The notes under the pieces are model-generated. The model ran no database searches, was not told where the DNA came from, and saw only the letters and a list, made by a program, of their open reading frames with translations. A stretch of 27,419 nt of DNA from Collinsella sp. (GTDB lineage: Bacteria > Actinomycetota > Coriobacteriia > Coriobacteriales > Coriobacteriaceae), in assembly GCA_020025115.1 (NCBI GenBank), contig JAHHSP010000004.1, positions 1 through 27,419 on the forward strand, written 5' to 3'. A program made the translations under genes and the position numbers. Of this stretch, positions 1-7,770 are shown piece after piece (the stretch's first letter is position 1; each line of letters opens with the position of its first letter).

Positions 1-180
1 GCGCTCGTGGCCGAGCGCGACCGCGGCACGGCGATCTTGCTCATCTCGCTCGAGCTCGACGAGGTCATGAGCGTGTCCGACACCATCGACGTCATCTACG
101 ACGGCCGCATCACCGGTACATTCAAGCAGGGCGAGGTCGATGAGAACAAGATCGGCCTGCTCATGGCAGGAGGTGAATAG
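1..180 (+). CDS. Nucleoside ABC transporter, ATP-binding subunit (C-terminal end only)
   Basis: Only the last 59 codons lie in the window; frame 1 is open from the first base to the TAG at 178-180. The visible part runs from a helix ending in AERDRG through ILLISLELDEVMSVSDTI to VIYDGRI. This is the region after Walker B in the second nucleotide-binding domain of sugar/nucleoside-type ABC ATPases, where 'LISxELDEvxxlsDRixVixxGri' follows the switch region. The two permease genes begin 1 bp downstream, so this is probably the double-domain ATPase of a BmpA/NupNOPQ-like nucleoside importer. A substrate-binding lipoprotein would be expected upstream, outside the window. The transporter class is inferred mainly from the permeases and the catabolic genes that follow. 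Confidence 0.85.
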   Translation, partial: ALVAERDRGTAILLISLELDEVMSVSDTIDVIYDGRITGTFKQGEVDENKIGLLMAGGE

Positions 181-181
181 C

Positions 182-1399
182 ATGGCATCTACCGCAACCG
201 CCGGCGCGGCGCAGGCCGCCAAACCCCGGGAGAGCCTGCTCCAGCGCATTCTCAAGCGCCCCATCACCGCTACGTTCATCGCCATCGCACTCGGATTCGC
301 CGTGGCGGCGATCCTGCTCGCCGTGGCGGGCTACGACCCCGTCACCTCCTTCGCGGCGCTGTTCGAAGGCGTGTTCTCCAAGCCCAAGTACATCTCCAAC
401 ACCATCATCAAGGCATCCCCTATCATCCTCACCGGAATCTCGGTGGCGTTCGCCTTCAAGACGGGCATGTTCAACATCGGCGCAGAGGGCCAGTACGTGG
501 CCGGTGCGGTGTGCGCCGTGCTCGTGGGCGCCACGCTCGACCTGCCCATGGCGCTGCAGGTGCCCGTCGTCATCCTCGCCGGCATCGCCGGCGGCGCGGC
601 CATCGGTGCCATCACGGGCTTCCTCAAGGCCCGCTTCGGCATCCACGAGGTCATCACCGCCATCATGCTCAACTGGACGATGCTGTATCTCAACAACTTC
701 GTCGTGAACTCCGAGATGTTCCATCGCCCGAGCTCCACCTCGTCGATCCCGGTGAACCCCTCCAGCTACACCATGATCCTGCCCGAGTGGAAGCTCTCCG
801 ACCAGGGCCTCGAGACGCTGCGGAACATGCCATGGCTCCACGACTTCCTCGTCAAGACCGATGTCAACATCGCCTTCATCGCGGCCATACTCGTCGCCAT
901 CGCCATCTGGTTCGTCCTCTACCGATCCAAGCTCGGTTTCGAGCTGCGCGCCGTGGGCTTCAACCGTGACGCCGCCGAGTTCGCCGGCATGCCCGTCGGG
1001 CGCAACACCGTGCTCGCCATGGTCATCGCGGGCGGCATCTCGGGCCTGGCCGGCGCCCTCATGATCACCGGCATTCAACCGCACTGCATCTCGACGCTCG
1101 CCGCGTTCGAGAACTACGGATTCAACGGCTTCTCCGTCGCACTCATCGCCGGGTCCTCCCCCATCGGGTGCATCTTCGCCGGCCTGCTGTTCGGCGGCCT
1201 GCTCTACGGCGGCACCTCCGTGCAGATGGCCGTGGGCGCCCCCACCGACATCATCAACATCATGATCGGCACGATCGTGTTCTTCGTCGCGCTCGCCCGC
1301 GTGGTCGCCCTCATCGCGGAGCGCATGGAGAAGCGCTCCGCCGAGAAGGCCCAGATCGCAAAGGCCGCTCCCGACGCGCAGGAGGCCAACCATGCTTAA
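182..1399 (+). CDS. Nucleoside ABC transporter permease, first subunit (NupP-like)
   Basis: A 405-residue integral membrane protein of the BPD_transp_2 (LivH/RbsC-like) permease family. It forms half of the transmembrane channel that takes up nucleosides with the preceding ATPase and the following permease. The first membrane segment (about residues 20-45) is followed by a family-typical stretch, 'KTGMFNIGAEGQYVAGA' near residue 95, then a longer extracytoplasmic loop (about 185-235) that the second permease lacks. The conserved cytoplasmic segment 'LRAVGFNRDAAEFAGM' is near residue 255. The ATG at 182 is chosen over an in-frame ATG at 140 because AGGAGG at 168-173 lies 8 nt before it and the earlier start would overlap the ATPase gene by 41 bp. 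The stop overlaps the next start by 8 bp, so the two are translationally coupled. Confidence 0.93.
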   Translation: MASTATAGAAQAAKPRESLLQRILKRPITATFIAIALGFAVAAILLAVAGYDPVTSFAALFEGVFSKPKYISNTIIKASPIILTGISVAFAFKTGMFNIGAEGQYVAGAVCAVLVGATLDLPMALQVPVVILAGIAGGAAIGAITGFLKARFGIHEVITAIMLNWTMLYLNNFVVNSEMFHRPSSTSSIPVNPSSYTMILPEWKLSDQGLETLRNMPWLHDFLVKTDVNIAFIAAILVAIAIWFVLYRSKLGFELRAVGFNRDAAEFAGMPVGRNTVLAMVIAGGISGLAGALMITGIQPHCISTLAAFENYGFNGFSVALIAGSSPIGCIFAGLLFGGLLYGGTSVQMAVGAPTDIINIMIGTIVFFVALARVVALIAERMEKRSAEKAQIAKAAPDAQEANHA

Positions 1400-2315
1400 C
1401 AACGTCATGCTGCTCATCGGCATCACCCTCATGTATGCGACCCCGCTCGTCTTCGGCGCCCTGGGCGGCGTCATCTCCGAGCGTTCGGGCGTCGTCAACA
1501 TCGGCATCGAGGGCATGATGACCATCGGCGCTCTCGCCGGCGCCGCCGTCTCGTTCTACACCGGCAACCCCTGGATCGCGTTCCTGTGCGCGGGCATCGC
1601 GGGCGGCGTCTTCGCACTGCTGCATGCCGTCGCCGCGGTGACCTTCCGCGCCGACCAGAACGTCTCCGGCATCGCCCTCAACATGCTGGGGCCGGGTCTC
1701 GCGCTCTTCTTCGCCCGCCTCATGTGGGACGGGGGCACGCAAAGCCCCTCCATCGAGACGCTACCCAAAGTCTTCGGACGCGGCGCCTTCGCCGGCACCC
1801 CGTGGGCGAACCTCAACGTCGATGTCACCGTGGTGTTCGGCATCATCGCCGCCGCCGTGGTGTGGTTCGTGCTCTACAAGACCAAATGGGGCCTGCGCGT
1901 CCGCGCCGTGGGCGAGCACCCCGCCGCCGCCGACACCCTCGGCATCAACGTGAGCCGCACGCGCTTCGTCTGCGTGGTGCTCTCCGGCGTCATGGCGGGA
2001 TTCGGCGGCGCGTCCATCACGCTGGCGATCATCTCCCAGTTCACGCAGACCGCCGTCGCCGGTCAGGGCTTCATCGCCCTCGCCGCGGTGATCTTTGGCA
2101 AGTGGACCCCGCACGGCGCGTTCGGCGCGTGCCTGTTGTTCGGCATGGCGCAGGCCCTCGTGATCATCCTGGGCGGCGGCGTCGTGCCCATCCCCAGCGA
2201 AATCCTCGCCATCATGCCCTACATCCTCACCCTCGTCGTGCTGGTGCTATTCGTGGGCCGCTCCGTGGCGCCCAAGGCGGACGGCGTGCCGTACGAGAAG
2301 GGCTCACGTGGGTGA
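1392..2315 (+). CDS. Nucleoside ABC transporter permease, second subunit (NupQ-like)
   Basis: A 307-residue membrane protein, the shorter partner of the two-permease pair typical of BMP-family nucleoside importers. Near the N-terminus it carries 'SERSGVVNIGIEGMM' (about residues 29-43), the counterpart of the 'NIGAEGQ' motif of the first permease, and 'LRVRAVGEHPAAADTLGI' near residue 170, the loop expected to touch the ATPase. The remainder alternates hydrophobic segments consistent with 8 or more helices. AGGAGG at 1380-1385 lies 6 nt before the ATG and is inside the upstream gene. Length and motif order match the family, and nothing looks damaged. The exact substrate (purine, pyrimidine or both) cannot be read from the sequence. 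The adjacent cdd, pdp, deoC and deoB genes favour pyrimidine (deoxy)nucleosides. Confidence 0.93.
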   Translation: MLNNVMLLIGITLMYATPLVFGALGGVISERSGVVNIGIEGMMTIGALAGAAVSFYTGNPWIAFLCAGIAGGVFALLHAVAAVTFRADQNVSGIALNMLGPGLALFFARLMWDGGTQSPSIETLPKVFGRGAFAGTPWANLNVDVTVVFGIIAAAVVWFVLYKTKWGLRVRAVGEHPAAADTLGINVSRTRFVCVVLSGVMAGFGGASITLAIISQFTQTAVAGQGFIALAAVIFGKWTPHGAFGACLLFGMAQALVIILGGGVVPIPSEILAIMPYILTLVVLVLFVGRSVAPKADGVPYEKGSRG

Positions 2316-2422
2316 TCGAGCTCATCGGCAAGACCACCCGCATCGTCCCGCGCTCGGGAGGCCCACTCGCGCAAGACGATATGGATCGGGCGAGGCAGAC
2401 CCCTGGGAACGAAAGGATCATC

Positions 2423-2839
2423 ATGAGCGATCTTGAACTTGTCCGGGCCGCCATCGCGGCTCGGGAGAATTCGTATTCCCCGTATTCGAACTTCGCCGTC
2501 GGGGCGGCGCTGCTGTGCGCCGATGGGACCGTGTACGGCGGATGCAATATCGAGAACGCAGCCTATTCACCGGGCAACTGCGCTGAGCGGACGGCGTTTT
2601 TCCGCGCCATCTTCGACGGGCGCCGGGACTTCACGGCCATCGCCATAGTCGGAGGGCCCGCAGGCGAACCCATCAGTGAGCTGTGCGCGCCATGCGGCGT
2701 GTGTCGGCAGGTGATGCGCGAGTTTTGCGATCCGGCCACCTTCCGTATCCTCTTGGGGACGAGTGCCGATGAGTTCGTCGAGTCGACGCTCGAGGAGCTT
2801 CTGCCTTACGGCTTCGGCCCGGAGAACCTCGGTCGCTAG
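2423..2839 (+). CDS. cdd: Cytidine deaminase
   Basis: A 138-residue homotetrameric-type cytidine deaminase, which converts cytidine and deoxycytidine to uridine and deoxyuridine plus ammonia in the cytosol. The zinc ligands of the short CDA class are all present: C53 with catalytic E55 in 'NCAERTAFF', and C91 and C94 in 'PCGVCRQV'. The N-terminal 'SYSPYSNFAVGAAL' and 'GGCNIENAAYSPG' are substrate-binding signatures. The ATG at 2423 follows GAAAGGA (2411-2417) at 5 nt. The frame is open far upstream, but that stretch has no family similarity and overlaps the permease gene. It lies 107 bp after the permease and 31 bp before the phosphorylase. It supplies (deoxy)uridine to that enzyme, so co-transcription is likely. 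Confidence 0.96.
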   Translation: MSDLELVRAAIAARENSYSPYSNFAVGAALLCADGTVYGGCNIENAAYSPGNCAERTAFFRAIFDGRRDFTAIAIVGGPAGEPISELCAPCGVCRQVMREFCDPATFRILLGTSADEFVESTLEELLPYGFGPENLGR

Positions 2840-2870
2840 GCAGCCGATCTCACCGAAAGATTGGAGCACC

Positions 2871-4217
2871 ATGCGCATGTACGACATCATCGAGAGGAAA
2901 CGCGACGGCGGCGTGCTCAGCGACGCTGAGATCGGCTTCTTCGTGGATGGCTACACCTCCGGACGCATCCCCGACTATCAGGCAAGTGCCCTGCTCATGG
3001 CCATCTACCTGCGCGGTATGACGGCCGAGGAGACGCGCCTGCTAACGATGCACATGATGAACTCGGGCGATGTCATGGACCTCTCGAGCATCCCGGGCGC
3101 CACCGTGGACAAGCACTCCACCGGGGGAGTGGGGGACAAGACCTCGCTCGTCATCGTGCCCATGCTCGCGGCCATGGACCCTGGACACACCTTCGTTGCC
3201 AAGATGACCGGACGCGGACTCGGGCACACGGGCGGCACGGTGGACAAGCTCGAAAGCATCCCCGGATTCGACGCCGCCCTCACGGTCGATGCATTCCTTT
3301 CCTGCGTGCGGGAACATGGCGCGTCCATCATCGGGCAGACGGGAAACCTCGTCCCGGCCGACAAGCTCATCTACGCCCTGCGCGACGTCACCGCCACCGT
3401 AAGCTGCGTGCCGCTCATCGCCAGCTCGATCATGAGCAAGAAACTCGCCGCGGGATCCAGCTGCATCCTGCTCGATGTCAAGGTTGGTTCCGGTGCGTTC
3501 ATGAAGACCGTGCCCGAGGCCGTCGAACTCGCCCGCGCCATGGTCGAGATCGGAGAGGGCATGGGTCGCCGCGTGAAGGCGCTCATCACCAATATGAACC
3601 GTCCGTTGGGACGCAATATCGGCAACGCGCTGGAGGTCGCCGAGGCCATCGAGACCCTACAGGGACGCGGACCGTCCGACCTCGCTCATGAGGCCATCAT
3701 GCTCGCCAGCGACCTTCTCGAACTCACGGGGCACTTTGACCGCGAAGAGGCGGAGATGCGGGCGCACCGCGTGATAGAGGACGGATCGGCGCTCGCCAAG
3801 CTCCGCGAGATCGTCGCCGCCCAGGGCGGGGATGTGCGCGCCATAGACGACGCCTCCCTACTCCCGCAGGCGCGCCTACACGAAACGCTGCACGCGCCGC
3901 ACGATGGCTTTATCACGCGCATCGACACCGAGCGCGTGGGTGTGGCAACGGCGGAACTCGGAGGCGGCCGCATCACCTTGGACGATAAAATCGACCACAG
4001 CTGCGGCATCACCTTGCTCAAAAACTACGGAGACCCCGTCGAATGCGGCGAGCCGATCGCCATCGCGCATGCCAACGACATCGGCAAGCTCACCGCCGGG
4101 CTCACCACGCTCTCGGGCGCCTACACCTTCGGGACGAACGAGCCCCCCCCCCGCCGAGCCCTTGCTCTACGCGAGCGTGACGGCATCGGGCGTCACATAC
4201 GCGCGCTGAGCCCGTGA
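2871..4217 (+). CDS. pdp: Pyrimidine-nucleoside phosphorylase, C-terminus shifted by a C10 run
   Basis: Cleaves uridine, thymidine and deoxyuridine with phosphate to free base plus (deoxy)ribose 1-phosphate. The start 'MRMYDIIERKRDGG' matches the Bacillus Pdp type. 'VDKHSTGGVGDKTS', 'MTGRGLGHTGGTVDKLES' and 'LDVKVGSGAFMK' are the phosphate- and nucleoside-binding signatures, and the C-terminal alpha/beta domain is complete to about residue 423. The ATG at 2871 has GGAG 4 nt upstream; a second ATG at 2877 is possible. Oddity: after 'YTFGTNE' the frame crosses ten C residues (4143-4152) and ends in 'RRALALRERDG...' at 4217. With nine Cs the reading becomes 'PPPAEPLLYASVTASGVTYAR', stopping at 4209, which resembles the usual Pdp tail (Pro-rich, then a hydrophobic strand). 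Either an assembly error or a real slippage site. Family assignment is secure; only the last ~25 residues are in doubt. Confidence 0.93.
   Translation: MRMYDIIERKRDGGVLSDAEIGFFVDGYTSGRIPDYQASALLMAIYLRGMTAEETRLLTMHMMNSGDVMDLSSIPGATVDKHSTGGVGDKTSLVIVPMLAAMDPGHTFVAKMTGRGLGHTGGTVDKLESIPGFDAALTVDAFLSCVREHGASIIGQTGNLVPADKLIYALRDVTATVSCVPLIASSIMSKKLAAGSSCILLDVKVGSGAFMKTVPEAVELARAMVEIGEGMGRRVKALITNMNRPLGRNIGNALEVAEAIETLQGRGPSDLAHEAIMLASDLLELTGHFDREEAEMRAHRVIEDGSALAKLREIVAAQGGDVRAIDDASLLPQARLHETLHAPHDGFITRIDTERVGVATAELGGGRITLDDKIDHSCGITLLKNYGDPVECGEPIAIAHANDIGKLTAGLTTLSGAYTFGTNEPPPRRALALRERDGIGRHIRALSP
4143..4152 (+). repeat. Homopolymer run of ten C near the 3' end of pdp
   Basis: Ten consecutive C residues, directly following GAG (Glu) at 4140-4142 in the phosphorylase frame. 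Removing one C restores a tail that looks like the family C-terminus and stops at 4207-4209. Runs of this length are prone both to sequencing or assembly miscount and to replication or transcription slippage. Confidence 0.95.
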
Positions 4218-4270
4218 CCTTCCACAGGCATCGCACCGATGGGCGGGACGCCCCCGACCCCCGTGCGGCT

Positions 4271-4301
4271 GCGCATGACCGAGGGGCCTCGGAGCATGCG
4301 C
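4271..4301 (+). other. Hairpin in the pdp-deoC spacer
   Basis: GCGCATG (4271-4277) pairs with CATGCGC (4295-4301). Inside it CCGAG (479-4283 region, exactly 4279-4283) pairs with CTCGG (4288-4292) around a GGGC loop. No T-run follows, so it is not a standard terminator; mRNA processing or partial attenuation between pdp and deoC is possible. The 141-bp spacer (4218-4358) also holds CGCCCCACATG twice in direct orientation (4299-4309 and 4325-4335, period 26 bp). Confidence 0.5.
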
Positions 4302-4358
4302 CCCACATGACCAGTTGCAACCATCGCCCCACATGGGCGTCAGACGAAAGGAACCGCC

Positions 4359-5030
4359 ATGTCTCTCACCAAGTCCGAACTCGCCAAGTACATGGACCAC
4401 ACCCTGCTCAAGGCCGACGCGACGGCCGATGAGATCGACCGCGTCGCCGCCGAGGCACGCGAGCTGAGCACCGCCTCCGTGTGCGTGAACGGCTACTGGG
4501 TCCCGCGCGTCGCGGCCGCCCTTGAGGGTACCGACGTCATGACCTGCGCCGTGATCGGCTTCCCGCTGGGTGCCATGTCCACCGCCGCCAAGGCCGCCGA
4601 GACCGCCGACGTCGTGGCGGCCGGCGCACGCGAGGTCGACATGGTCATCAACATCGGCGAACTCAAAGCCGGCAATGACGATGCGGTGCGTGCCGACATC
4701 GCCGCCGTCGCCGAGGCCGCGCACGCCGGCGGCGCCCATCTCAAGGTGATCATCGAGTGCTGCCTGCTCACCGAGGAGGAGAAGGTCCGTGCGAGCCGCC
4801 TCACCGTCGAGGGCGGCGCCGACTATGTGAAGACCTCCACCGGCTTCTCCACCGGCGGTGCCACCGTCGAGGACGTGCGCCTCATGCGCGAGGCCGTCGG
4901 ACCCGACTTCGGCGTGAAGGCCGCGGGCGGCATCCGCACCCTCGCCGATGCCGAGGCCATGATCGAGGCCGGCGCCGACCGTCTGGGCGTCTCCGCGAGC
5001 ATCGCCATCCTGGGCGAGCTCGACGTCTAA
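4359..5030 (+). CDS. deoC: Deoxyribose-phosphate aldolase
   Basis: A 223-residue class I aldolase with a TIM barrel. It splits 2-deoxyribose 5-phosphate into acetaldehyde and glyceraldehyde 3-phosphate, the last step of deoxynucleoside catabolism. The Schiff-base lysine is K158 in 'YVKTSTGFSTGG', and the second catalytic lysine is K187 in 'FGVKAAGGIRT'. 'EVDMVINIGELK' carries the conserved aspartate-containing strand. N-terminal 'YMDHTLLKADAT' is a DeoC signature. The ATG follows GAAAGGA at 6 nt. The length is normal and the protein complete. It needs phosphopentomutase, encoded 75 bp downstream, to convert the deoxyribose 1-phosphate made by the phosphorylase. Confidence 0.97.
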   Translation: MSLTKSELAKYMDHTLLKADATADEIDRVAAEARELSTASVCVNGYWVPRVAAALEGTDVMTCAVIGFPLGAMSTAAKAAETADVVAAGAREVDMVINIGELKAGNDDAVRADIAAVAEAAHAGGAHLKVIIECCLLTEEEKVRASRLTVEGGADYVKTSTGFSTGGATVEDVRLMREAVGPDFGVKAAGGIRTLADAEAMIEAGADRLGVSASIAILGELDV

Positions 5031-5049
5031 GACCCGCACACGCACCGTC

Positions 5050-5080
5050 GCCCCGAGCGCCGCAATCGCGCACTCGGGGC
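5050..5080 (+). other. Hairpin between deoC and deoB
   Basis: GCCCCGAG (5050-5057) pairs with CTCGGGGC (5073-5080), with CGC/GCG extending the stem inward past a two-base bulge. It sits 20 bp after the deoC stop and 25 bp before the deoB start. There is no T-tract, so it is more likely a weak or partial terminator or an mRNA stabiliser than a full stop. Confidence 0.5.
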
Positions 5081-5105
5081 CCTCATCGTTCTCAAAGGAC
5101 CCCTC

Positions 5106-6317
5106 ATGGCATCTCAAACGTATCGTCGCATCCTGGTCATCGTCATCGACTCGATCGGCGTGGGCGACGCGCCCGACGCAGGTAAGTACAACTCAGACGG
5201 CGCCGACACCCTCGGCCACATGGCCCAATGGTGGGTCGACGACCAGGGGCGCCCGCTCGCACTTCCCAACATGGAGCACCTCGGCCTGGGCCGCGTGCGT
5301 CCCGGAAAACCATTCGTCGGCGTGAGCGCGGATATCGAACCTGCCGGAGCCTTCGGCCGCATGCGCATCATCAGTCTGGGCAACGACTCGCTCGACGGTC
5401 ACTGGGAGATGATGTGCCTGCCCACGCGCTTCGAGGTCGATTACTTCCCCCAGGGATTCCCCGAGGAGCTGCTCGATAAACTCCGTGCCTTCAGCGGCCG
5501 CGGCATCGTGTGCAACAAGCCCTATTCGGGCACCGAGGTGCTCAAAGACTACGGCGAGCACCAGCTGGCCACGGGCGACCTGATCGTTTACACCTCGGGC
5601 GACTCGGTGCTGCAGATCGCCGCGCACGAGGACGTGATTCCGCTCGAGGAGCTCTACCGCATCTGCGAATACGCCCGCACCCTCATCAACGGACCCGAGA
5701 TCACCATGGGTCGCGTCATCGCGCGCCCGTACGTGGGCACGTGCGCCGAGGACTTCACCCGTACCGCCAACCGGCACGATTACGGCCTCACCCCCACCGG
5801 CCCCACGGTCGTTGACTTCCTGCACGGCGCGGGTCTCGACACCATCGCCGTGGGCAAAACCTACGACCTGCTGTGCGGCAATGGTTTTACCGAAAGCCAT
5901 CACAACGAGAGCAACTCCGATGGCATGGACCACGTGGACGAGGTCATGGCACGCGATTGGCAGGGCCTGTGCTTCACCAACCTGGTCGATTTCGACGCCG
6001 TGTACGGACACCGCCGCGACCCGCTCGGTGATGGCCTGGCCCTCGAGGATTTCGACCGTCGCCTCGGCGGCGTCATGGACGCCATGCGCGACGACGACCT
6101 GCTGATCATCACCGCCGACCACGGCAACGACCCGACCTACCGTGGAACCGACCACACGCGCGAACTCGTCCCCCTCCTCGTTTGGAGCCCCTCTATGCGA
6201 GGAGGCGTCGACCTGGGGCTTCGCCCGACCGCCTCGGATATCGGCGCCACGATCTTGGAGAACTTCGGTGTTCCCGGCAACGGCGAAGGCACGAGCTTCC
6301 TCAGCGAGCTCCGATAA
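5106..6317 (+). CDS. deoB: Phosphopentomutase
   Basis: A 403-residue manganese-dependent mutase of the alkaline-phosphatase superfamily. It interconverts (deoxy)ribose 1-phosphate and 5-phosphate, linking pdp to deoC. The N-terminal metal-binding stretch 'IVIDSIGVGDAPD' (D15 as ligand) and C-terminal 'ITADHGNDPT' and 'GTDHTREL' give the expected metal ligands. 'NDSLDGHWEMM' contains the region where DeoB enzymes carry the phosphorylated residue (normally Thr in 'DTxxGHWEM'; here the sequence is 'DSLDGHWEM', so Ser takes that place). The cap domain lies between about residues 100 and 220. AAAGGA lies about 6 nt before the ATG. The gene is complete and of normal length, and it ends the nucleoside cluster just before a strong terminator. 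Confidence 0.96.
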   Translation: MASQTYRRILVIVIDSIGVGDAPDAGKYNSDGADTLGHMAQWWVDDQGRPLALPNMEHLGLGRVRPGKPFVGVSADIEPAGAFGRMRIISLGNDSLDGHWEMMCLPTRFEVDYFPQGFPEELLDKLRAFSGRGIVCNKPYSGTEVLKDYGEHQLATGDLIVYTSGDSVLQIAAHEDVIPLEELYRICEYARTLINGPEITMGRVIARPYVGTCAEDFTRTANRHDYGLTPTGPTVVDFLHGAGLDTIAVGKTYDLLCGNGFTESHHNESNSDGMDHVDEVMARDWQGLCFTNLVDFDAVYGHRRDPLGDGLALEDFDRRLGGVMDAMRDDDLLIITADHGNDPTYRGTDHTRELVPLLVWSPSMRGGVDLGLRPTASDIGATILENFGVPGNGEGTSFLSELR

Positions 6318-6361
6318 CCCGCTGGAAATCCCATCGCATCGCCGATTCCCGCGCCGAACAC

Positions 6362-6406
6362 AAGGGCCGCCCGTCGTATGCAAAACCCATACGACGGGCG
6401 GCCCTT
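6362..6406. terminator. Strong bidirectional terminator hairpin
   Basis: Perfect 19-bp arms (6362-6380 and 6388-6406; the left arm begins AAGGGCCGCC) around a 7-nt loop CAAAACC. It lies in the 140-bp space between the converging deoB (plus) and ArsC-like (minus) genes, and the AA/TT ends give short U-rich tails both ways. Confidence 0.85.
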
Positions 6407-6457
6407 CCATGCACTCTTGCGCCCAGTCGGAAAACGCGCAGATGACGCCCCGAAAAC

Positions 6458-6799
6458 CTACTCCCAGGCCTTCCAGGCGTCGGGGCAATACCCCACGGTC
6501 GCCTTGGCCCCATTGCGCACGATGGGCTCGCGCAGCACTTGTTGATTCTCGAGGAGCTTGTCGAACCTCTGACTCTCGGAAAGATAGGTGATGAGCGCCA
6601 CGGTGTCTTGGTCCTTCGCATCCGAATCGATCACGGCGTCAATGCCGCCGACGGCGCGCATCACGCTCTGCAGCTCGCCCTTGCTCATCTCCTTCTCCTT
6701 GAGGTCGATGAACTGGAACTTGATACGGCGCTCCTTGAAATAGCGCTGGGCCTTCTTGGTGTCGAAGCTCTTCTTGGTGCCGAAGATCTGGATATTCAC
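6458..6799 (-). CDS. ArsC/Spx-fold protein without the N-terminal cysteine
   Basis: A 113-residue thioredoxin-fold protein of the ArsC/Spx/YffB group. 'VNIQIFGTKKSFDTKKAQ' is the first strand and helix, 'RIKFQFIDLKEKEMSKGEL' the second, and the tail is 'LREPIVRNGAKATVGYCPDAW'. The 'LxEPIVRNGxKATVGY' segment matches the 'R-P-hydrophobic' region of this family. True arsenate reductases and Spx have Cys where this protein reads 'GTKKSFDT', and the only cysteine is near the C-terminus. It is therefore unlikely to reduce arsenate in the classical way; a binding or regulatory role is possible. The start is GTG at 6799 (AGGGGA upstream), 26 bp after the nucleoside hydrolase stop, so the two are probably one transcript. 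Confidence 0.8.
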   Translation of the reverse strand: MNIQIFGTKKSFDTKKAQRYFKERRIKFQFIDLKEKEMSKGELQSVMRAVGGIDAVIDSDAKDQDTVALITYLSESQRFDKLLENQQVLREPIVRNGAKATVGYCPDAWKAWE

Positions 6800-6825
6800 G
6801 TCATTCCCCTCTCGTAGCGCACGGC

Positions 6826-7770
6826 CTAATACAGAGCCGGAGCCGCGGACATCGCCAGCCCATCCACCAGGCCGTAAAAGAGCTTCGGATCCGCATGCGC
6901 CACGAGCGTCACCTCGCGGCCCTCGTCGCAGCGGAAGGTTCGGCCGGCTGCGGCGCCGTCCACGCGGACATCGCAACGGACACGCTCCACCTCGGCAATC
7001 TCGGGGTGCAGGCAGTAGACGGTCGTGAGCACATCCCACAGGTAGTACACGTTGTTCGCCGCCACATTCAAAACCAGCGCATACCCCTGTCCGATCAGGT
7101 CGATCGCGGGATAGCGGCGCAACTCGGCCCAATGCTGGCACAGTTCACGGGTGAGCGGCAGCTCCTCAGTGCTCTCCAAACCGACCATGTGAATCTCGAG
7201 CGAAGAACCCCACACGCGCTTGACCGCCTCCGGATCCCAAAACGCGTTCCACTCCGCCGTGCCGTCGAAACAGGCGTCGACCACGTTTCCATGGCCGTCG
7301 AGCGAACCGCCCATCCAGTACAGGGCTTCGATCTTGCCTTCGATGGCAGGCTCGGCGTCGAGGGCGCGAGCAAGATCGGTCAGCGGTCCGGTGAACAGCA
7401 GGGTCGTCTTCCCGTCGCAGCCCAGGACCTTGTCCACCAGGTCGAGATGGGCCGGACGGGCGGCCATCGGCGTGCGTGGTGCACCGTGCTCGTTCAGGAT
7501 GGGCAACGCATCGAGCGTGAACGCGGTCGTGCGCCACTCCGAGGGAAACTGGTGACGCGGGCGTGAATCCGAGACGGCGACCTCGATCGGGCCCTGCTTG
7601 GCACCCCACAGGTCGATGACCTTGCGCGTTGCCTCGAGCGAAGGCTCGATCTGCCCATCGCCATCCACAACCGAGACTCCCGTCACGCGGGCTTCGGGCA
7701 TCTGCAGCAACAGCAACAGGCTCACCAAGTCGTCAACCCCGCCGTCATGGTTGAAATACACGTTCGTCAT
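6826..7770 (-). CDS. Nucleoside hydrolase (IUNH family)
   Basis: A 314-residue inosine/uridine-preferring nucleoside hydrolase, which breaks the N-glycosidic bond of ribonucleosides with water to give base and ribose. The N-terminal calcium-binding aspartates are in 'YFNHDGGVDDLVSL' (D9, D13, D14). The first Asp of the usual DxDxGxDD is Asn here, a variant I recall from a subgroup of the family. 'LLFTGPLTDLARAL' and 'YWMGGSLDGHGNV' are the next signatures, and 'TAEWNAFWDPEAVKRV' matches the 'EfNixxDPeAA' motif. The ATG at 7770 has GAGG 6 nt upstream; an earlier in-frame ATG at 7824 would run through an inverted repeat and lacks similarity. It is transcribed convergently to the deo cluster, giving a phosphate-independent route for nucleoside use. 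Confidence 0.9.
   Translation of the reverse strand: MTNVYFNHDGGVDDLVSLLLLLQMPEARVTGVSVVDGDGQIEPSLEATRKVIDLWGAKQGPIEVAVSDSRPRHQFPSEWRTTAFTLDALPILNEHGAPRTPMAARPAHLDLVDKVLGCDGKTTLLFTGPLTDLARALDAEPAIEGKIEALYWMGGSLDGHGNVVDACFDGTAEWNAFWDPEAVKRVWGSSLEIHMVGLESTEELPLTRELCQHWAELRRYPAIDLIGQGYALVLNVAANNVYYLWDVLTTVYCLHPEIAEVERVRCDVRVDGAAAGRTFRCDEGREVTLVAHADPKLFYGLVDGLAMSAAPALY

Noticed and set aside
4218..4358. Purine or other riboswitch before deoC
   Set aside because: There is a hairpin but no recognisable aptamer core, and the gene is internal to an operon-like cluster.
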